Positions 24,729 to 33,345 of a DNA stretch of 64,000 nt are shown here, one piece after another. The notes below the pieces were generated by a model. The model worked only from the letters and a program-made list of their open reading frames with translations. It made no database searches and was not told the DNA's origin. Source of the stretch: Prevotella melaninogenica ATCC 25845. Lineage in GTDB: Bacteria; Bacteroidota; Bacteroidia; Bacteroidales; Bacteroidaceae. The DNA is taken from the NCBI RefSeq assembly GCF_000144405.1, contig NC_014370.1:186001-250000 (forward strand). The letters are read 5' to 3'. The position numbers and the translations under genes were made by a program. The first letter of the stretch is position 1; each line of letters opens with the position of its first letter.

Positions 24729-25505
24729 TTTTATCAAACTACGCACAGCAAACCATGCATGAAGGAGGACTGTTTGAATCAGTCCATAGTGCTTACACAT
24801 CACGTCAAAACGCTCACGGAGTGACTCTTTGTGATGAAGGGTTGTCTGTCCTTCACGTACATAATTTGCTACTACAGCATGGATATTGCGCAAAAGGAGT
24901 TGCTGACGTTCGCCCTCTTTCATGACACGTATACACCAATCTACATCTGCTGAATAGCGATAAGTCGTATCATATAATAGTGAGCGAGCGATGTCTAAGC
25001 GAGCATAAAATGCTTGATGGCATACCAACATACCATAACGGAAAGAACGCCATGTGAGTCGTTCTGAAGGACTTAGCCTGCGGTGGCTAATAAAGTTGCC
25101 CTTTTCATCAATGATGTCTGTGTCACCAAAGAGGACGGCAGGGAGTTCCTCGCCATCTCCAACAACAGCAGCAAGTACCACCTTGTCTAAGGTATCGGGA
25201 TTAGGGAAGCGGTCACCTGCATTCAGGAAGACAATATAATCGCCAGTAGCTTGCTGTAAGCCTTTATTCATTGCGTCATAAAGTCCTTCGTCTGGCTCGC
25301 TTTGAATACGTACGATATGCTCATTCTCAGCCTCGTCAGACTGCTGCTGATAGGCTTTAGCAATCTCTAAAGTGTTGTCTGTTGAAGCTCCATCAATGAT
25401 GATATGCTCCACATGAGGATAGTCCTGCATGAGCACACTGTCAAGTGTCGGTTGCAGAACCGAAGCTGCATTATAGGTTATAGTGACTACTGAAAATGTG
25501 ATCAT
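24726..25505 (-). CDS. Family 2 glycosyltransferase
   Basis: 259 residues, a compact GT-A enzyme. It starts FSVVTITYNAASVLQPTLDSV, with the nucleotide-binding IIIDGASTDNT and LNAGDRFP motifs (residues about 36-100) and the acidic FGDTD motif near residue 128 where the metal-binding DxD lies. It resembles the WcaA/colanic-acid-type sugar transferases. No membrane segment. The start codon overlaps the stop of the upstream family 4 glycosyltransferase by 4 bp (ATGA), which implies translational coupling. The two probably add successive sugars to a surface glycan such as LPS, capsule or the glycoprotein O-glycan; acceptor and donor are unknown. Confidence 0.88.
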   Translation of the reverse strand: MITFSVVTITYNAASVLQPTLDSVLMQDYPHVEHIIIDGASTDNTLEIAKAYQQQSDEAENEHIVRIQSEPDEGLYDAMNKGLQQATGDYIVFLNAGDRFPNPDTLDKVVLAAVVGDGEELPAVLFGDTDIIDEKGNFISHRRLSPSERLTWRSFRYGMLVCHQAFYARLDIARSLLYDTTYRYSADVDWCIRVMKEGERQQLLLRNIHAVVANYVREGQTTLHHKESLRERFDVMCKHYGLIQTVLLHAWFAVRSLIK

Positions 25506-26776
25506 AATCGGAAATTCTTATAGGCGAGTGCCTCATTATATACTTCAAGATATTGCATTGCGACGCTACGTTGTGAATAACAGCGTAGTACTTTCCCCAC
25601 AGCTGCTTCTGAGAGGGCTGTGTAGTCGGACTCATCAAGCACCCAGTGTATGCCCTTTGCAAGGTCGTCTGCATTGCGTTCTGCCGCTACATAGCCATTC
25701 TTATAATGGTCAATCATTTCAGGTATTCCTCCAACCTTAAAGCCTATCGGAGGTACACCACATGCCATTGCCTCCATAATAGTATTAGGGAGGTTCTCTG
25801 ACAAGGATGGTAAGACAAACACGTCACAAGCATTATAGACATCAACTATCTGTTGGGTGTCATTAACATAACCTAACTCACAGACTTCAAAATCGAACTC
25901 CTCCCTAAGATCTTCTGCATGTCCTCCGAGTATAGCCACGGCAGTGTTGTCCACCATCTCTGGGTATTTCGTAGCCAATTGGTGGCATGCTTCGACAAGA
26001 TAAGAAATACCCTTATTTACATTTGTTACTCGTTGTGAGGCGAAAAGAATTATCTTTTTATTTAAAGGGAGTCCTATCTTTATACGTGCCTGCTTGCTGT
26101 CGGCAGGATGGAAAACGTGTGTATCAATGGGATTAGGGATAGAACGCACCTGTTGACCAGTGAGGATAGCACTCTTGTGAGCCTCTTTTTCAAGCCACTT
26201 ACTACATGTAACAAACATGACGTTACGCCCTTCAAGCATCTTCTTCTTACGTTCTAAGACCCGATGAGATAGGTCGTTTGTAGATCCACCATTGGGTAGC
26301 AAGCGGCAATTACCACATGCCGACTGATAGCGTAGACAGTTTAATGTAATATGACAAATGCCTGTTGCGGGCCAAATATCATGCATTGTCCACACGACAG
26401 GCTTCCCACTGTCAAGAATCTTACGGATACCTTTCAGCGAGAGCATACCCTGATTAATCCAAGACAAGTGTATGATATCAGCCTCTTTGAACTCGCGTAG
26501 CTTCGTAATGTCCGTTCCTGTGTTTGCTAAGTCTATCTCAAAGAGATGGTTTCGAGAGAAATGAAGGTTCCAATATACGCAGAAACGCTCCCATAACAAG
26601 TTCCATTGGTTACGCCATTCGTGCCCAAGACTGACCACAGTGATGTCATCTGTCAGTTTATCTCGTACTAACATCTTTGCCTTCACTCCATTGTTATTCA
26701 GAGCATCTTTGAGTCGGTTGGCTGCAACAGCAGCACCACCTGTTTTCTCACTGGTATTTACAATCAGTATTCTCAT
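25502..26776 (-). CDS. Family 4 glycosyltransferase (GT-B fold)
   Basis: 424 residues from the ATG at 26776, where the family's normal N-terminus MRILIVNTSEKTGGAAVAA begins. The longer frame to 26824 lies across and beyond the promoter. GT-B elements: N-terminal glycine-rich loop, LFASQRVTNVNKGISYLVEA (residues about 248-267), and the C-terminal donor site SLSENLPNTIMEAMACGVPPIGF, including the E-x7-E-like region. The middle portion contains several cysteines (CHITLNCLRYQSACGNC, residues about 138-154), a pattern seen in some Bacteroidetes GT4 enzymes and perhaps a metal site. First gene of a two-gene operon with the family 2 enzyme. Confidence 0.88.
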   Translation of the reverse strand: MRILIVNTSEKTGGAAVAANRLKDALNNNGVKAKMLVRDKLTDDITVVSLGHEWRNQWNLLWERFCVYWNLHFSRNHLFEIDLANTGTDITKLREFKEADIIHLSWINQGMLSLKGIRKILDSGKPVVWTMHDIWPATGICHITLNCLRYQSACGNCRLLPNGGSTNDLSHRVLERKKKMLEGRNVMFVTCSKWLEKEAHKSAILTGQQVRSIPNPIDTHVFHPADSKQARIKIGLPLNKKIILFASQRVTNVNKGISYLVEACHQLATKYPEMVDNTAVAILGGHAEDLREEFDFEVCELGYVNDTQQIVDVYNACDVFVLPSLSENLPNTIMEAMACGVPPIGFKVGGIPEMIDHYKNGYVAAERNADDLAKGIHWVLDESDYTALSEAAVGKVLRCYSQRSVAMQYLEVYNEALAYKNFRL

Positions 26777-26793
26777 TGATATATCATTTGCAG

Positions 26794-26801
26794 CAAAGTT
26801 A
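26794..26801 (-). promoter_or_regulatory. -7 box of the glycosyltransferase operon
   Basis: Minus strand TAACTTTG, about 18 bp before the chosen ATG, leaving a very short leader. It rules out the longer start at 26824. Confidence 0.65.
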
Positions 26802-26939
26802 CAAGAAAACAGATAAAAAGCCAAGAAAAGTGACTAAATATTGATTGTTTGCGCACACAAAGGGTTGATATGTATCAAGAAAAGATAGTTTTCAATATAA
26901 AAGTCAATGTAAATGTTGCACAATACTTGAAAACATTCT

Positions 26940-26947
26940 AACTTTGC
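26940..26947 (+). promoter_or_regulatory. -7 box of a noncoding transcription unit
   Basis: TAACTTTG on the plus strand, divergent from the glycosyltransferase operon. No protein gene follows on this strand before a strong terminator at 27106-27138. Confidence 0.6.
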
Positions 26948-26952
26948 ATTGT

Positions 26953-27138
26953 CAAAAGGTTAATAGATTGTTTAGGTTAGTAGTAATAGATTTAGGTTTT
27001 TAGTTATTTTATTAAGGTAAAAGTTTAACGATTGATCAAGGATGACAAAGGTGACCGTGAGGTTCCCTTTCATTTGAAAAGATTTCTTAGTTAAACATAC
27101 TAATAACGCCGAAGCTCGTTGAGAGTCTCGGCGTTTTT
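26953..27138 (+). ncRNA. Candidate small RNA of about 185 nt
   Basis: The unit is bounded by a -7 box (26940-26947) and an intrinsic terminator: ACGCCGA (27106-27112), TCGGCGT (27128-27134), then T-run to 27138. Inside, AAAGG-TG-ACC-GTGA-GGT-TC-CCTTT (27047-27070) forms a second hairpin. The only start codon of note opens an 11-codon frame (27043-27078). No known RNA family was recognised; the length is similar to 6S RNA, but I cannot show the 6S fold. A leader peptide/attenuator is an alternative, yet no plus-strand gene follows. Confidence 0.55.
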
Positions 27139-27146
27139 CTTCTTTA

Positions 27147-27440
27147 AACTTTGCCCTTTGAACATTGAACTTTACCCTTTGGACATTGAACTTTACCCTT
27201 TGAACATTGAACTTTGAGCTTTGAACTTTGTCTTTAGGCATCATCAGTAATCATAATTAAGCCCTTTGAACATTGAACTTTACCCTTTGAACATTGAACT
27301 TTGAGTTTTGAACTTTGTCTTTACGCGTCATCGGTAATCATAATTATGAACCTTTGAACATTGAACTTTGAGTTTTGAACTTTGTCTTTACGCGTCATCG
27401 GTAATCATAATTATGAATTTTGAATTATGAATTCTGAATT
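27147..27440. repeat. Nested tandem repeat (minisatellite) tract
   Basis: 21-bp units of the form CCCTTTGAACATTGAACTTTA are tandemly repeated from 27154. The longer block ending GAACTTTGTCTTTACGCGTCATCGGTAATCATAATTA recurs three times (about 27220-27258, 27300-27345, 27370-27415). The tract ends in AATTATGAATT variants. The minus-strand open frame with KFNVQRVKFNVQR repeats is a product of this tract and not a gene. Confidence 0.75.
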
Positions 27441-27463
27441 AATTCTCCTCGTTTTCCAGCATA

Positions 27464-27500
27464 AGAAGAGCCGACACTCATTAGGAGTATCGGCTCTTCT
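27464..27500. terminator. Strong hairpin downstream of the anti-sigma gene
   Basis: AGAAGAGCCGA (27464-27474) pairs with TCGGCTCTTCT (27490-27500), with ACTC/GAGT inside. It lies about 100 nt past the stop of the minus-strand anti-sigma gene. Tails are only weakly T-rich. Confidence 0.55.
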
Positions 27501-27600
27501 ACGTTAGTATGTTATGAAAAATTTGAGAGAATTGAGACTTCACAGCCTCGAGTTGTTTTACTTAAAATGATTATTTTATAGAGAAAGCATAGAAATTGTC

Positions 27601-28080
27601 TTACTTTGTGATGGTTGATACAGGTGACTGTATCTTATGTTGTAAGGTGTCGCTCACTACCGAGTCGGCCTTAGCAACAGATGGACCCTCCTGAGGTTTG
27701 TTAACAGCTGCAGTGTTTGGACTTACCTGATGTACATCAGCATCAGAGAAAGCAACCTGCATTGCATTACCTAAGGTAAGGAAGATTGCTACCACAGCAG
27801 CTGCCTTGAAGAGTGGCATAAGACGGTGGCGCATTGTTATTACACGTGCCTTTACTGGCTCGTCTTCCTGTATTAGTCCGAGGACTCTCTGGTCAAAGTC
27901 ATCGCCCAAGACGTCCATCTCCTTCTCATTCTGCTCGTAAACGAACAGAGAACGATAAGGCAGCAACGCAGCTGGAATGTCCTCCTGCGAGAAGAACATA
28001 CGCAAGATTTCCTCTTCTTGGAGAGAAGTCTCGCAACGCCAGTAGCGTTCCAGTAATTGTTCGATGTACTTATAATCCAT
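27601..28080 (-). CDS. Putative anti-sigma factor, single-pass membrane protein
   Basis: 159 residues. N-terminal cytoplasmic region (about 1-85) starts MDYKYIEQLLERYWRCETSLQEEE, the usual opening of small Bacteroidetes proteins encoded just after ECF sigma genes. One membrane segment at about 90-108 (LFKAAAVVAIFLTLGNAM) leads to a short periplasmic tail. No zinc-binding HxxxCxxC motif is seen. Its start overlaps the end of the sigma gene by 11 bp, so the pair is co-translated. Inference: it holds the sigma factor at the membrane until a signal arrives; direct homology was not shown. Confidence 0.7.
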   Translation of the reverse strand: MDYKYIEQLLERYWRCETSLQEEEILRMFFSQEDIPAALLPYRSLFVYEQNEKEMDVLGDDFDQRVLGLIQEDEPVKARVITMRHRLMPLFKAAAVVAIFLTLGNAMQVAFSDADVHQVSPNTAAVNKPQEGPSVAKADSVVSDTLQHKIQSPVSTITK

Positions 28081-28582
28081 AATTGTCTAATTTCAAGTAT
28101 TTTTGTTTGACCGTTTGGCGAGCTCTAAAGATGTTTACCTTCACTTGCTCTTCGCTGATTTCGAGTATTTCTGCAATCTCTTTGTATGACTTTCCTTCAA
28201 AATCTCTTAGCTGTATGCAGCTTCGTTGTTTCTCTGGGAGAGCGTCTACAATCTGTTTAACGAGACTGATTTTGTCCTCTTCAATCATTCGGTCTTGAGG
28301 ATTAGATGAAGCGAGAGGCTCAGTTACTTTCACATCTTCCAAAGAATCATTGTTGTTTTCCTTCTTTTTGATGCGGTCGAGCGAAAGGTTTCGACATACG
28401 GTGAGGCTAAATGCTTCGATAGAATCGATGTTTTCCCACTCGTATCGGCGGTTCCAGACCTTTATCAGTGTGTCCTGAACGATGTCCTCAGCCTCAGCTC
28501 TGTTGAGCGTGATACGGAGTGCAAGCCGGAAGAGTTCATTCTTCAACGGCAACACATCGTTACGGAAACTGACTTTTTTCAT
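28070..28582 (-). CDS. ECF-type RNA polymerase sigma factor
   Basis: 170 residues, with region 2 (residues about 10-75, LRITLNRAEAEDIVQDTLIKVW with the -10-binding helix) and region 4 (about 112-165, LPEKQRSCIQLRDFEGKSYKEIAEILEI helix-turn-helix). A charged linker (KKKENNNDSLEDVK) separates them. No other domain. It is followed by an overlapping membrane protein likely to be its anti-sigma factor. No carbohydrate receptor (SusCD with FecR) is adjacent, so this is not the usual glycan-sensing type. The regulon is unknown. Confidence 0.92.
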   Translation of the reverse strand: MKKVSFRNDVLPLKNELFRLALRITLNRAEAEDIVQDTLIKVWNRRYEWENIDSIEAFSLTVCRNLSLDRIKKKENNNDSLEDVKVTEPLASSNPQDRMIEEDKISLVKQIVDALPEKQRSCIQLRDFEGKSYKEIAEILEISEEQVKVNIFRARQTVKQKYLKLDNYGL

Positions 28583-28767
28583 CTTCTCTCTGTTTAAATG
28601 ACGCTTATCTATGGGGAAAAGTTACAAGCATGGGGTGAAAAATGCTGTTATTTAACTTTCATTAAGACGTTAGCTGTTGTTTTTTTGTTGCTTATTATTG
28701 CTCTTTTATTTGGCTTTGGGGCTTATTATAAGGGCCTTATAGCGTTCTAACTTATATAATGTTAAAG

Positions 28768-28857
28768 GATTTTTTCTCATGAAAAGAAACATTTTTCTTC
28801 ATGAAAAGAAATATTTTTTTTCATGAAAATAAATTCTTCTTTTCGTGAAAATAATTC
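28768..28857. repeat. 22-bp-phased TTTTCATGAAAA palindrome array, copy 2
   Basis: Cores CATG, CATG, CATG, CGTG start at 28778, 28800, 28822 and 28844, exactly 22 bp apart. The right end is AATAATTC as in copy 1; the left end is degenerate. It lies between the sigma factor and ispD. Confidence 0.9.
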
Positions 28858-28960
28858 CGAAATAACGCCCTTTATATTCTTCATCTCTATGCTTTACACA
28901 TCTTGGTTGTGCTGTTTATCAGTCTTAAACATCATCTTTACGTTTCCACTCTTTCGTCTT

Positions 28961-29083
28961 TCTTATCCAATAACTCCATCAAACTTATTCAATAACTCCA
29001 TCAAACTCAGTAATCATAATTATGAATTATGAATTCTGAATTTTGAATTAATAATAGTAATCATAATTATGAATTGTGAATTA
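28961..29083. repeat. 22-bp direct duplication followed by AATTATGAATT repeats
   Basis: CAATAACTCCATCAAACT occurs at 28968 and again at 28990 (period 22). It is followed by two copies of AGTAATCATAATTATGAATT (about 29009 and 29050), a phrase also seen three times in the tract at 27147-27440. Confidence 0.65.
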
Positions 29084-29773
29084 TGATTCATGAAATAAAA
29101 GAACTTCAGCCACTTTCAAGTCGAATGGGGTTGTAATCTTAATGTTCTCGCGATTTCCTTCCACCATTGTTACCACTTGTCCGAGTCGTTCAACAACGCT
29201 CGCATCATCGGTAAAATCGGTACTTTCTTCTTGTTCGTATGCCTGTTTGATAAGCTGAATGTCGAAAACCTGTGGCGTTTGTACGGCTTTGTAGTTGCTA
29301 CGCTGTACGTTTCTTCCGCTTGGAGAGTCACCGATAAAACGCAGAGTGTCAGTGACTGGTAATACAGGAATGACCGCTTTTGACGTCTGAGCAGTATCAA
29401 AACAACGCGCAATGGTCTCACAAGAGACGAAAGGACGCACCCCATCATGGATACCAACAAGTCCAACATCATCTGTAGGAATCATCGAAATGCCATTCTT
29501 ACATGACTGAAAGCGACTTGCACCACCATCAGCTAACTGGTACTCTTCATCGAAATGATACTGCTCACATAGTTCCTTCCAATATGTTTGTTGCTCTTTC
29601 GGTAAGACGAGGATAACTTCCAAATCCTTATCGTAGGCATGAAAGCGACTGATCGTGTGCATGAGGACAGGTTTCCCACCGACAGGAAGAAACTGTTTGG
29701 GTATGTCTGCTCCCATTCGCAATCCCTTTCCGCCAGCGACGATGATGGCATATTTTGATGTTTTAGACGTCAC
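29081..29773 (-). CDS. ispD: 2-C-methyl-D-erythritol 4-phosphate cytidylyltransferase
   Basis: 230 residues, usual length. N-terminal nucleotide-binding motif [24 protein letters not shown] (residues about 13-36, with the catalytic Arg and Lys), then [12 protein letters not shown] (about 105-116) and TDDASVVE near residue 190. It couples CTP to methylerythritol phosphate in the non-mevalonate isoprenoid pathway. Cytoplasmic. The DJ-1-family gene lies 22 bp upstream on the same strand, so the two probably share the promoter at 30431-30438. Confidence 0.95.
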   Translation of the reverse strand: MTSKTSKYAIIVAGGKGLRMGADIPKQFLPVGGKPVLMHTISRFHAYDKDLEVILVLPKEQQTYWKELCEQYHFDEEYQLADGGASRFQSCKNGISMIPTDDVGLVGIHDGVRPFVSCETIARCFDTAQTSKAVIPVLPVTDTLRFIGDSPSGRNVQRSNYKAVQTPQVFDIQLIKQAYEQEESTDFTDDASVVERLGQVVTMVEGNRENIKITTPFDLKVAEVLLFHES

Positions 29774-29795
29774 AATTCTATGCTATGAATATGGT

Positions 29796-30365
29796 TTATG
29801 AATTGAGAAGACGGTCGTAAATCATACCCTTCTTTATCTCTTCCACCTTCTCAGCAGGTAGGAAATAGCTTAGAAGCTGATATCCGTATGGGAAAGAAGC
29901 AGCAGGACCGGCACCAGTTGTTACGTTTCCGTCTTCCTGAATAAGTGCTCCTGTGTATTCAGCATCCTCACCTAAGTAGCTTTCCATACCTGGATAGATT
30001 GTAGCTTTCTTCCCTTTCAACAAGCCAACAGATGCCAATACCAATGGAGCAGCACAGATAGCAGCAATGCGTTTACCCTTTTCAAACTGCTCTTTGAGGG
30101 CTTTGCGAACGCCTTCGTGCTCGTTCAAGTTTTTTGAACCGGGCATACCGCCAGGCAACATCAGTAAGTCTGCGTCCGAGAAGTCGGTTATGTTCTCAAA
30201 AAGGAGGTCGGCTTTAACCACTACACCATGTGATGATTCAACGAGATTACTACCTGTAATACTAACCATCTTCACCTCTACGCCTCCACGTCGTAGGATA
30301 TCAACAGGCGCCAAAGCCTCAACTTCTTCAAAGCCATTAGCGAGAAACTCATATACCTTAGCCAT
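29796..30365 (-). CDS. DJ-1/PfpI family protein (YajL/ThiJ type)
   Basis: 189 residues from the ATG at 30365 (MAKVYEFLANGFEEVEALAP). The longer frame to 30395 adds ten residues without family resemblance. The conserved acidic residue is in GFEEVE (residues about 11-16) and the nucleophilic cysteine in AAICAAPLVLASVG, near residue 104. Glycine-rich LMLPGGMPGSKNL is also typical. Members act as protein or DNA deglycases, glyoxalases or chaperones in stress; the exact activity is debated and cannot be assigned here. Probably the first gene of a transcript with ispD. Confidence 0.9.
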   Translation of the reverse strand: MAKVYEFLANGFEEVEALAPVDILRRGGVEVKMVSITGSNLVESSHGVVVKADLLFENITDFSDADLLMLPGGMPGSKNLNEHEGVRKALKEQFEKGKRIAAICAAPLVLASVGLLKGKKATIYPGMESYLGEDAEYTGALIQEDGNVTTGAGPAASFPYGYQLLSYFLPAEKVEEIKKGMIYDRLLNS

Positions 30366-30405
30366 AATTATTTTATTTTTACGTAATAAATCCAATTAAA
30401 ATCTT

Positions 30406-30413
30406 TACTTTTG
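30406..30413 (+). promoter_or_regulatory. -7 box for nadK
   Basis: TACTTTTG, 87 bp before the nadK ATG. The opposing -7 box of the DJ-1 gene lies only 18 bp away, so the two start sites nearly coincide. Confidence 0.55.
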
Positions 30414-30430
30414 CAAATGAATAGTGTCTG

Positions 30431-30438
30431 CAAATATA
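30431..30438 (-). promoter_or_regulatory. -7 box for the DJ-1/ispD unit
   Basis: Minus strand TATATTTG, 66 bp before the DJ-1 ATG. It faces the nadK promoter. Confidence 0.5.
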
Positions 30439-30499
30439 CTAAATATTCATGGTATTGTGTGGCTTGTAAGACTAAAAGAATTAAAAAAGGCATGTTTTT

Positions 30500-31390
30500 A
30501 TGGCAGAAAAGAAACTTAGTTTTGCTATCTTCGGCAATGCTTCTAAAGCTTTTGACTCGCTTCAGATAACAGAAATCTTAGACTATCTGAGGGAGCATGA
30601 AGCTGATGTATATATTGAACAGAACTTTTATAATAGCCTACAAAAAGAACTTAAGAAGTCGATTTCTATAGCGGGTGTATTCGAGGGGGTAAACTTTGAT
30701 GTCGATTATGTCATCTCCTTAGGTGGCGATGGTACTTTTCTAAAGGCAGCAAGTAAGGTTGGTCCCAAGCAAATACCTATCATTGGCGTGAATATGGGAC
30801 GGTTAGGTTTCCTCGCAAATGTTGCTCCAGAAGAAATTAAAGACGTACTTAATAATGTCTTTGAAGGAAGATATGAGATCGAGGAGCGTGCTGTTATCCA
30901 ACTTGAAGCAGACGGGAAAGCTCTTGAGAACTGCCCTTTTGCCTTGAACGATATTGCGATTTTGAAACGTGATAATGCTGCGATGATATCAATAAAGGCA
31001 AGTGTTAATGGCGAATTTTTGGTAACTTATTTGGCAGACGGACTTGTTATCAGTACGCCAACAGGCTCAACAGCTTACTCTTTGTCGGTTGGTGGTCCGA
31101 TTATCGTACCTCAATCAGGCATTTTAAGTATGACTCCTGTAGCACCACATAGTCTGAATATTCGTCCAATCGTTATCAGTGATGAGGCTGAGATAAAGTT
31201 GGAAGTAAAGAGTCGAAGCCACAACTTCCTTGCAGCTGTGGACGGAAGGTCAGAGAAACTCAGTGAGGGAGTAACGCTAACGATAAAGAAGGCACCGCAT
31301 AAGGTGCGTATCGTGAAGGTCTATGGGCAGCGTTTCTTCTCAACACTACGTGAGAAGTTGATGTGGGGAGCTGATACACGCCAGTTTTAG
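30500..31390 (+). CDS. nadK: NAD kinase
   Basis: 296 residues. The GGDGTFLKAA motif (residues about 75-84, catalytic Asp) and NMGRLGFLAN (about 98-107) are diagnostic, as are NDIAILKRD and the substrate loop TPTGSTAYSLSVGGPI (about 188-203). It phosphorylates NAD to NADP with ATP. Cytoplasmic housekeeping gene. It stands alone: 147 bp of noncoding DNA separate it from the ABC transporter downstream. Confidence 0.97.
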   Translation: MAEKKLSFAIFGNASKAFDSLQITEILDYLREHEADVYIEQNFYNSLQKELKKSISIAGVFEGVNFDVDYVISLGGDGTFLKAASKVGPKQIPIIGVNMGRLGFLANVAPEEIKDVLNNVFEGRYEIEERAVIQLEADGKALENCPFALNDIAILKRDNAAMISIKASVNGEFLVTYLADGLVISTPTGSTAYSLSVGGPIIVPQSGILSMTPVAPHSLNIRPIVISDEAEIKLEVKSRSHNFLAAVDGRSEKLSEGVTLTIKKAPHKVRIVKVYGQRFFSTLREKLMWGADTRQF

Positions 31391-31537
31391 GAAGGCTGAT
31401 TGTTGGTGAGAAAGGCAGTGAATAGCTTACCATACAGTTTAGTTTTCCTATTCAAACTATCCTTATTGGCTATGCTAACCCAGCTGAAAAGTCTATCATT
31501 CCCACGCCTTCAATAAAATTAAAAATAAAAGGTAATA

Positions 31538-33217
31538 ATGCTAAGCAAGATAAAGAAACTCTTTCAAATCCCTGAAACGCGTTACACAAGCAAGGAGATA
31601 TTCCGCTGGTTGTGGAATGCTTGGCGTGGTAATCGCAAGCAGGCGATACTGAATGCTTTGATAGGTATTCTCAGCGTAGTCGTTTCTTTGGCAACAGTAT
31701 GGGCTGTTCAACATGCCATTGATGTGGCTTCTCATGTCATAGAGGGCAGTATTTATACCGCAGTGAGCATCATGGGAGCGTTGATACTCTGTGATTTCGC
31801 GTTGAGTATAGCCTCTGTGTGGGTAAAGAACCTGTTAGGTATCAAGGCGCAGAACCGTATGCAACAGCGCATGCTCGACCGTATTCTACGTTCGGAGTGG
31901 CACGGAAAAGAGCGTCATCACAGTGGTGACGTACTTAATCGATTGGAATTTGATGTTGCCAATGTGGTAAGTTTCCTCACCGAGACGATACCAAGTTCAG
32001 TCTCAACATTGGCTATGTTCCTCGGTGCTTTCTTCTATTTGATGTCGATGGACTGGCGTCTTGCCATTATCATTGTCGTTATGATTCCACTATTTGTCCT
32101 CATCAGCAAGGTGTATGTACGCCAGATGAGACGACTGACACGTGAAGTTCGCGACTCAGACTCAAAGGTTCAGAGTGTTTTGCAAGAAACGATTCAGCAC
32201 AGAATGCTCATCAAGACACTTGAAAGTGACGAGATGATTGTTGGAAAGTTAGAGGGAACACAACACGAGTTGCGTCGTAAGGTAGTGCGAAGAACGAAGT
32301 TTTCTGTATTCTCAAACCTTGTTTTGAACTTTGGGTTTGCCTTTGGTTATCTTGTTGCTTTCACGTGGGCAGCCCTCCGCATGTCGGCTCATTCGCTGAC
32401 TTTTGGCGGTATGACAGCCTTCTTACAGTTGGTAAATAAGATTCAGAATCCTGCTCGTCAATTAACGAAATTAGTACCTGCTTTTGTCTCAGTATTCACT
32501 GCTGCCGAGCGACTAATGGAGTTAGAGGAGAATCCTTTAGAGGAACAAGGCGAACCGATAGAGGTGGCTGGACCTTGTGGTATTCGTTTGAATCATGTCG
32601 ACTACCGTTATGATGATGCCGAACGAGAGATATTGAAGGATCTTGACTTCGATTTCTACCCAGGCTCTTGTACGGCTATTCTTGGTGAGACAGGTGCTGG
32701 AAAGACAACGCTTGTACGTATGCTCCTTGCCTTGATGAAGCCTAATAAGGGCTCTGTAGAGATTTATAACGAAAAAGAAAGCAGAGAGTTGACACCGCTC
32801 ATGCGTACCAATTTTGTCTATGTCCCTCAAGGTAATACACTTCTTAGTGGTACAATCCGTGAGAACCTACTACTCGGTAAGGTCGATGCAACGGAAGAAG
32901 AGATGATTGCAGTACTTAAGAAGAGCTGTGCTGACTTTGTTTTCCATCTTCCTTTAGGACTCGATACGCTCTGTTCAGAGCAGGGAGGAGGACTCAGTGA
33001 AGGACAGGCACAACGCATTGCCATAGCTCGTTCGTTACTGCGTGACCGTAGTATCATGATATTTGATGAGGCAACGTCAGCCCTTGACCCACAGACAGAG
33101 CGCGACCTCTTGAAGAATATACTCTCCAATCACGATAAAACGGTGATTTTTATCACCCATCGTCCAGCTGTTGTTGACTATTGCGACCAGACGTTGACCA
33201 TAGAAAAAATACAATAA
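31538..33217 (+). CDS. ABC transporter, fused permease and ATPase (exporter type)
   Basis: 559 residues. An N-terminal six-helix membrane domain (residues about 35-300) is fused to an ATPase domain (about 340-559) with Walker A LGETGAGKTTL, signature LSEGQAQR, Walker B IMIFDEATSALD and the H-loop FITHRP. Layout of a half-size type IV exporter that works as a homodimer (MsbA/multidrug type). Neighbours do not reveal the cargo. It is followed by the thioredoxin-fusion gene, which has its own promoter. Lipid, peptide or drug export are all possible. Confidence 0.92.
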   Translation: MLSKIKKLFQIPETRYTSKEIFRWLWNAWRGNRKQAILNALIGILSVVVSLATVWAVQHAIDVASHVIEGSIYTAVSIMGALILCDFALSIASVWVKNLLGIKAQNRMQQRMLDRILRSEWHGKERHHSGDVLNRLEFDVANVVSFLTETIPSSVSTLAMFLGAFFYLMSMDWRLAIIIVVMIPLFVLISKVYVRQMRRLTREVRDSDSKVQSVLQETIQHRMLIKTLESDEMIVGKLEGTQHELRRKVVRRTKFSVFSNLVLNFGFAFGYLVAFTWAALRMSAHSLTFGGMTAFLQLVNKIQNPARQLTKLVPAFVSVFTAAERLMELEENPLEEQGEPIEVAGPCGIRLNHVDYRYDDAEREILKDLDFDFYPGSCTAILGETGAGKTTLVRMLLALMKPNKGSVEIYNEKESRELTPLMRTNFVYVPQGNTLLSGTIRENLLLGKVDATEEEMIAVLKKSCADFVFHLPLGLDTLCSEQGGGLSEGQAQRIAIARSLLRDRSIMIFDEATSALDPQTERDLLKNILSNHDKTVIFITHRPAVVDYCDQTLTIEKIQ

Positions 33218-33221
33218 TGTA

Positions 33222-33253
33222 TTTGCGTTATTCAAAATAAGGTCGTATATTTG
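33222..33253 (+). promoter_or_regulatory. Complete Bacteroidetes promoter (-33 TTTG, -7 TATATTTG)
   Basis: TTTG at 33222-33225 and TATATTTG at 33246-33253 with the canonical 20-bp spacer; it drives the thioredoxin/TonB-C fusion gene 93 bp downstream. Confidence 0.75.
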
Positions 33254-33345
33254 CAACATGACTGAAAACTGAAAGGAGAGCTAAAAACTGCAAATTCCAA
33301 TCTTATTAGTGGAAGAAAGATAAAGAATATAGAATAAAATTAGAT

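Noticed and set aside
26972..27244. Minus-strand open frame of 90 codons with KFNVQR repeats
   Set aside because: The repeats are the translation of the 21-bp minisatellite, and the frame runs antisense through the small-RNA candidate and its terminator.
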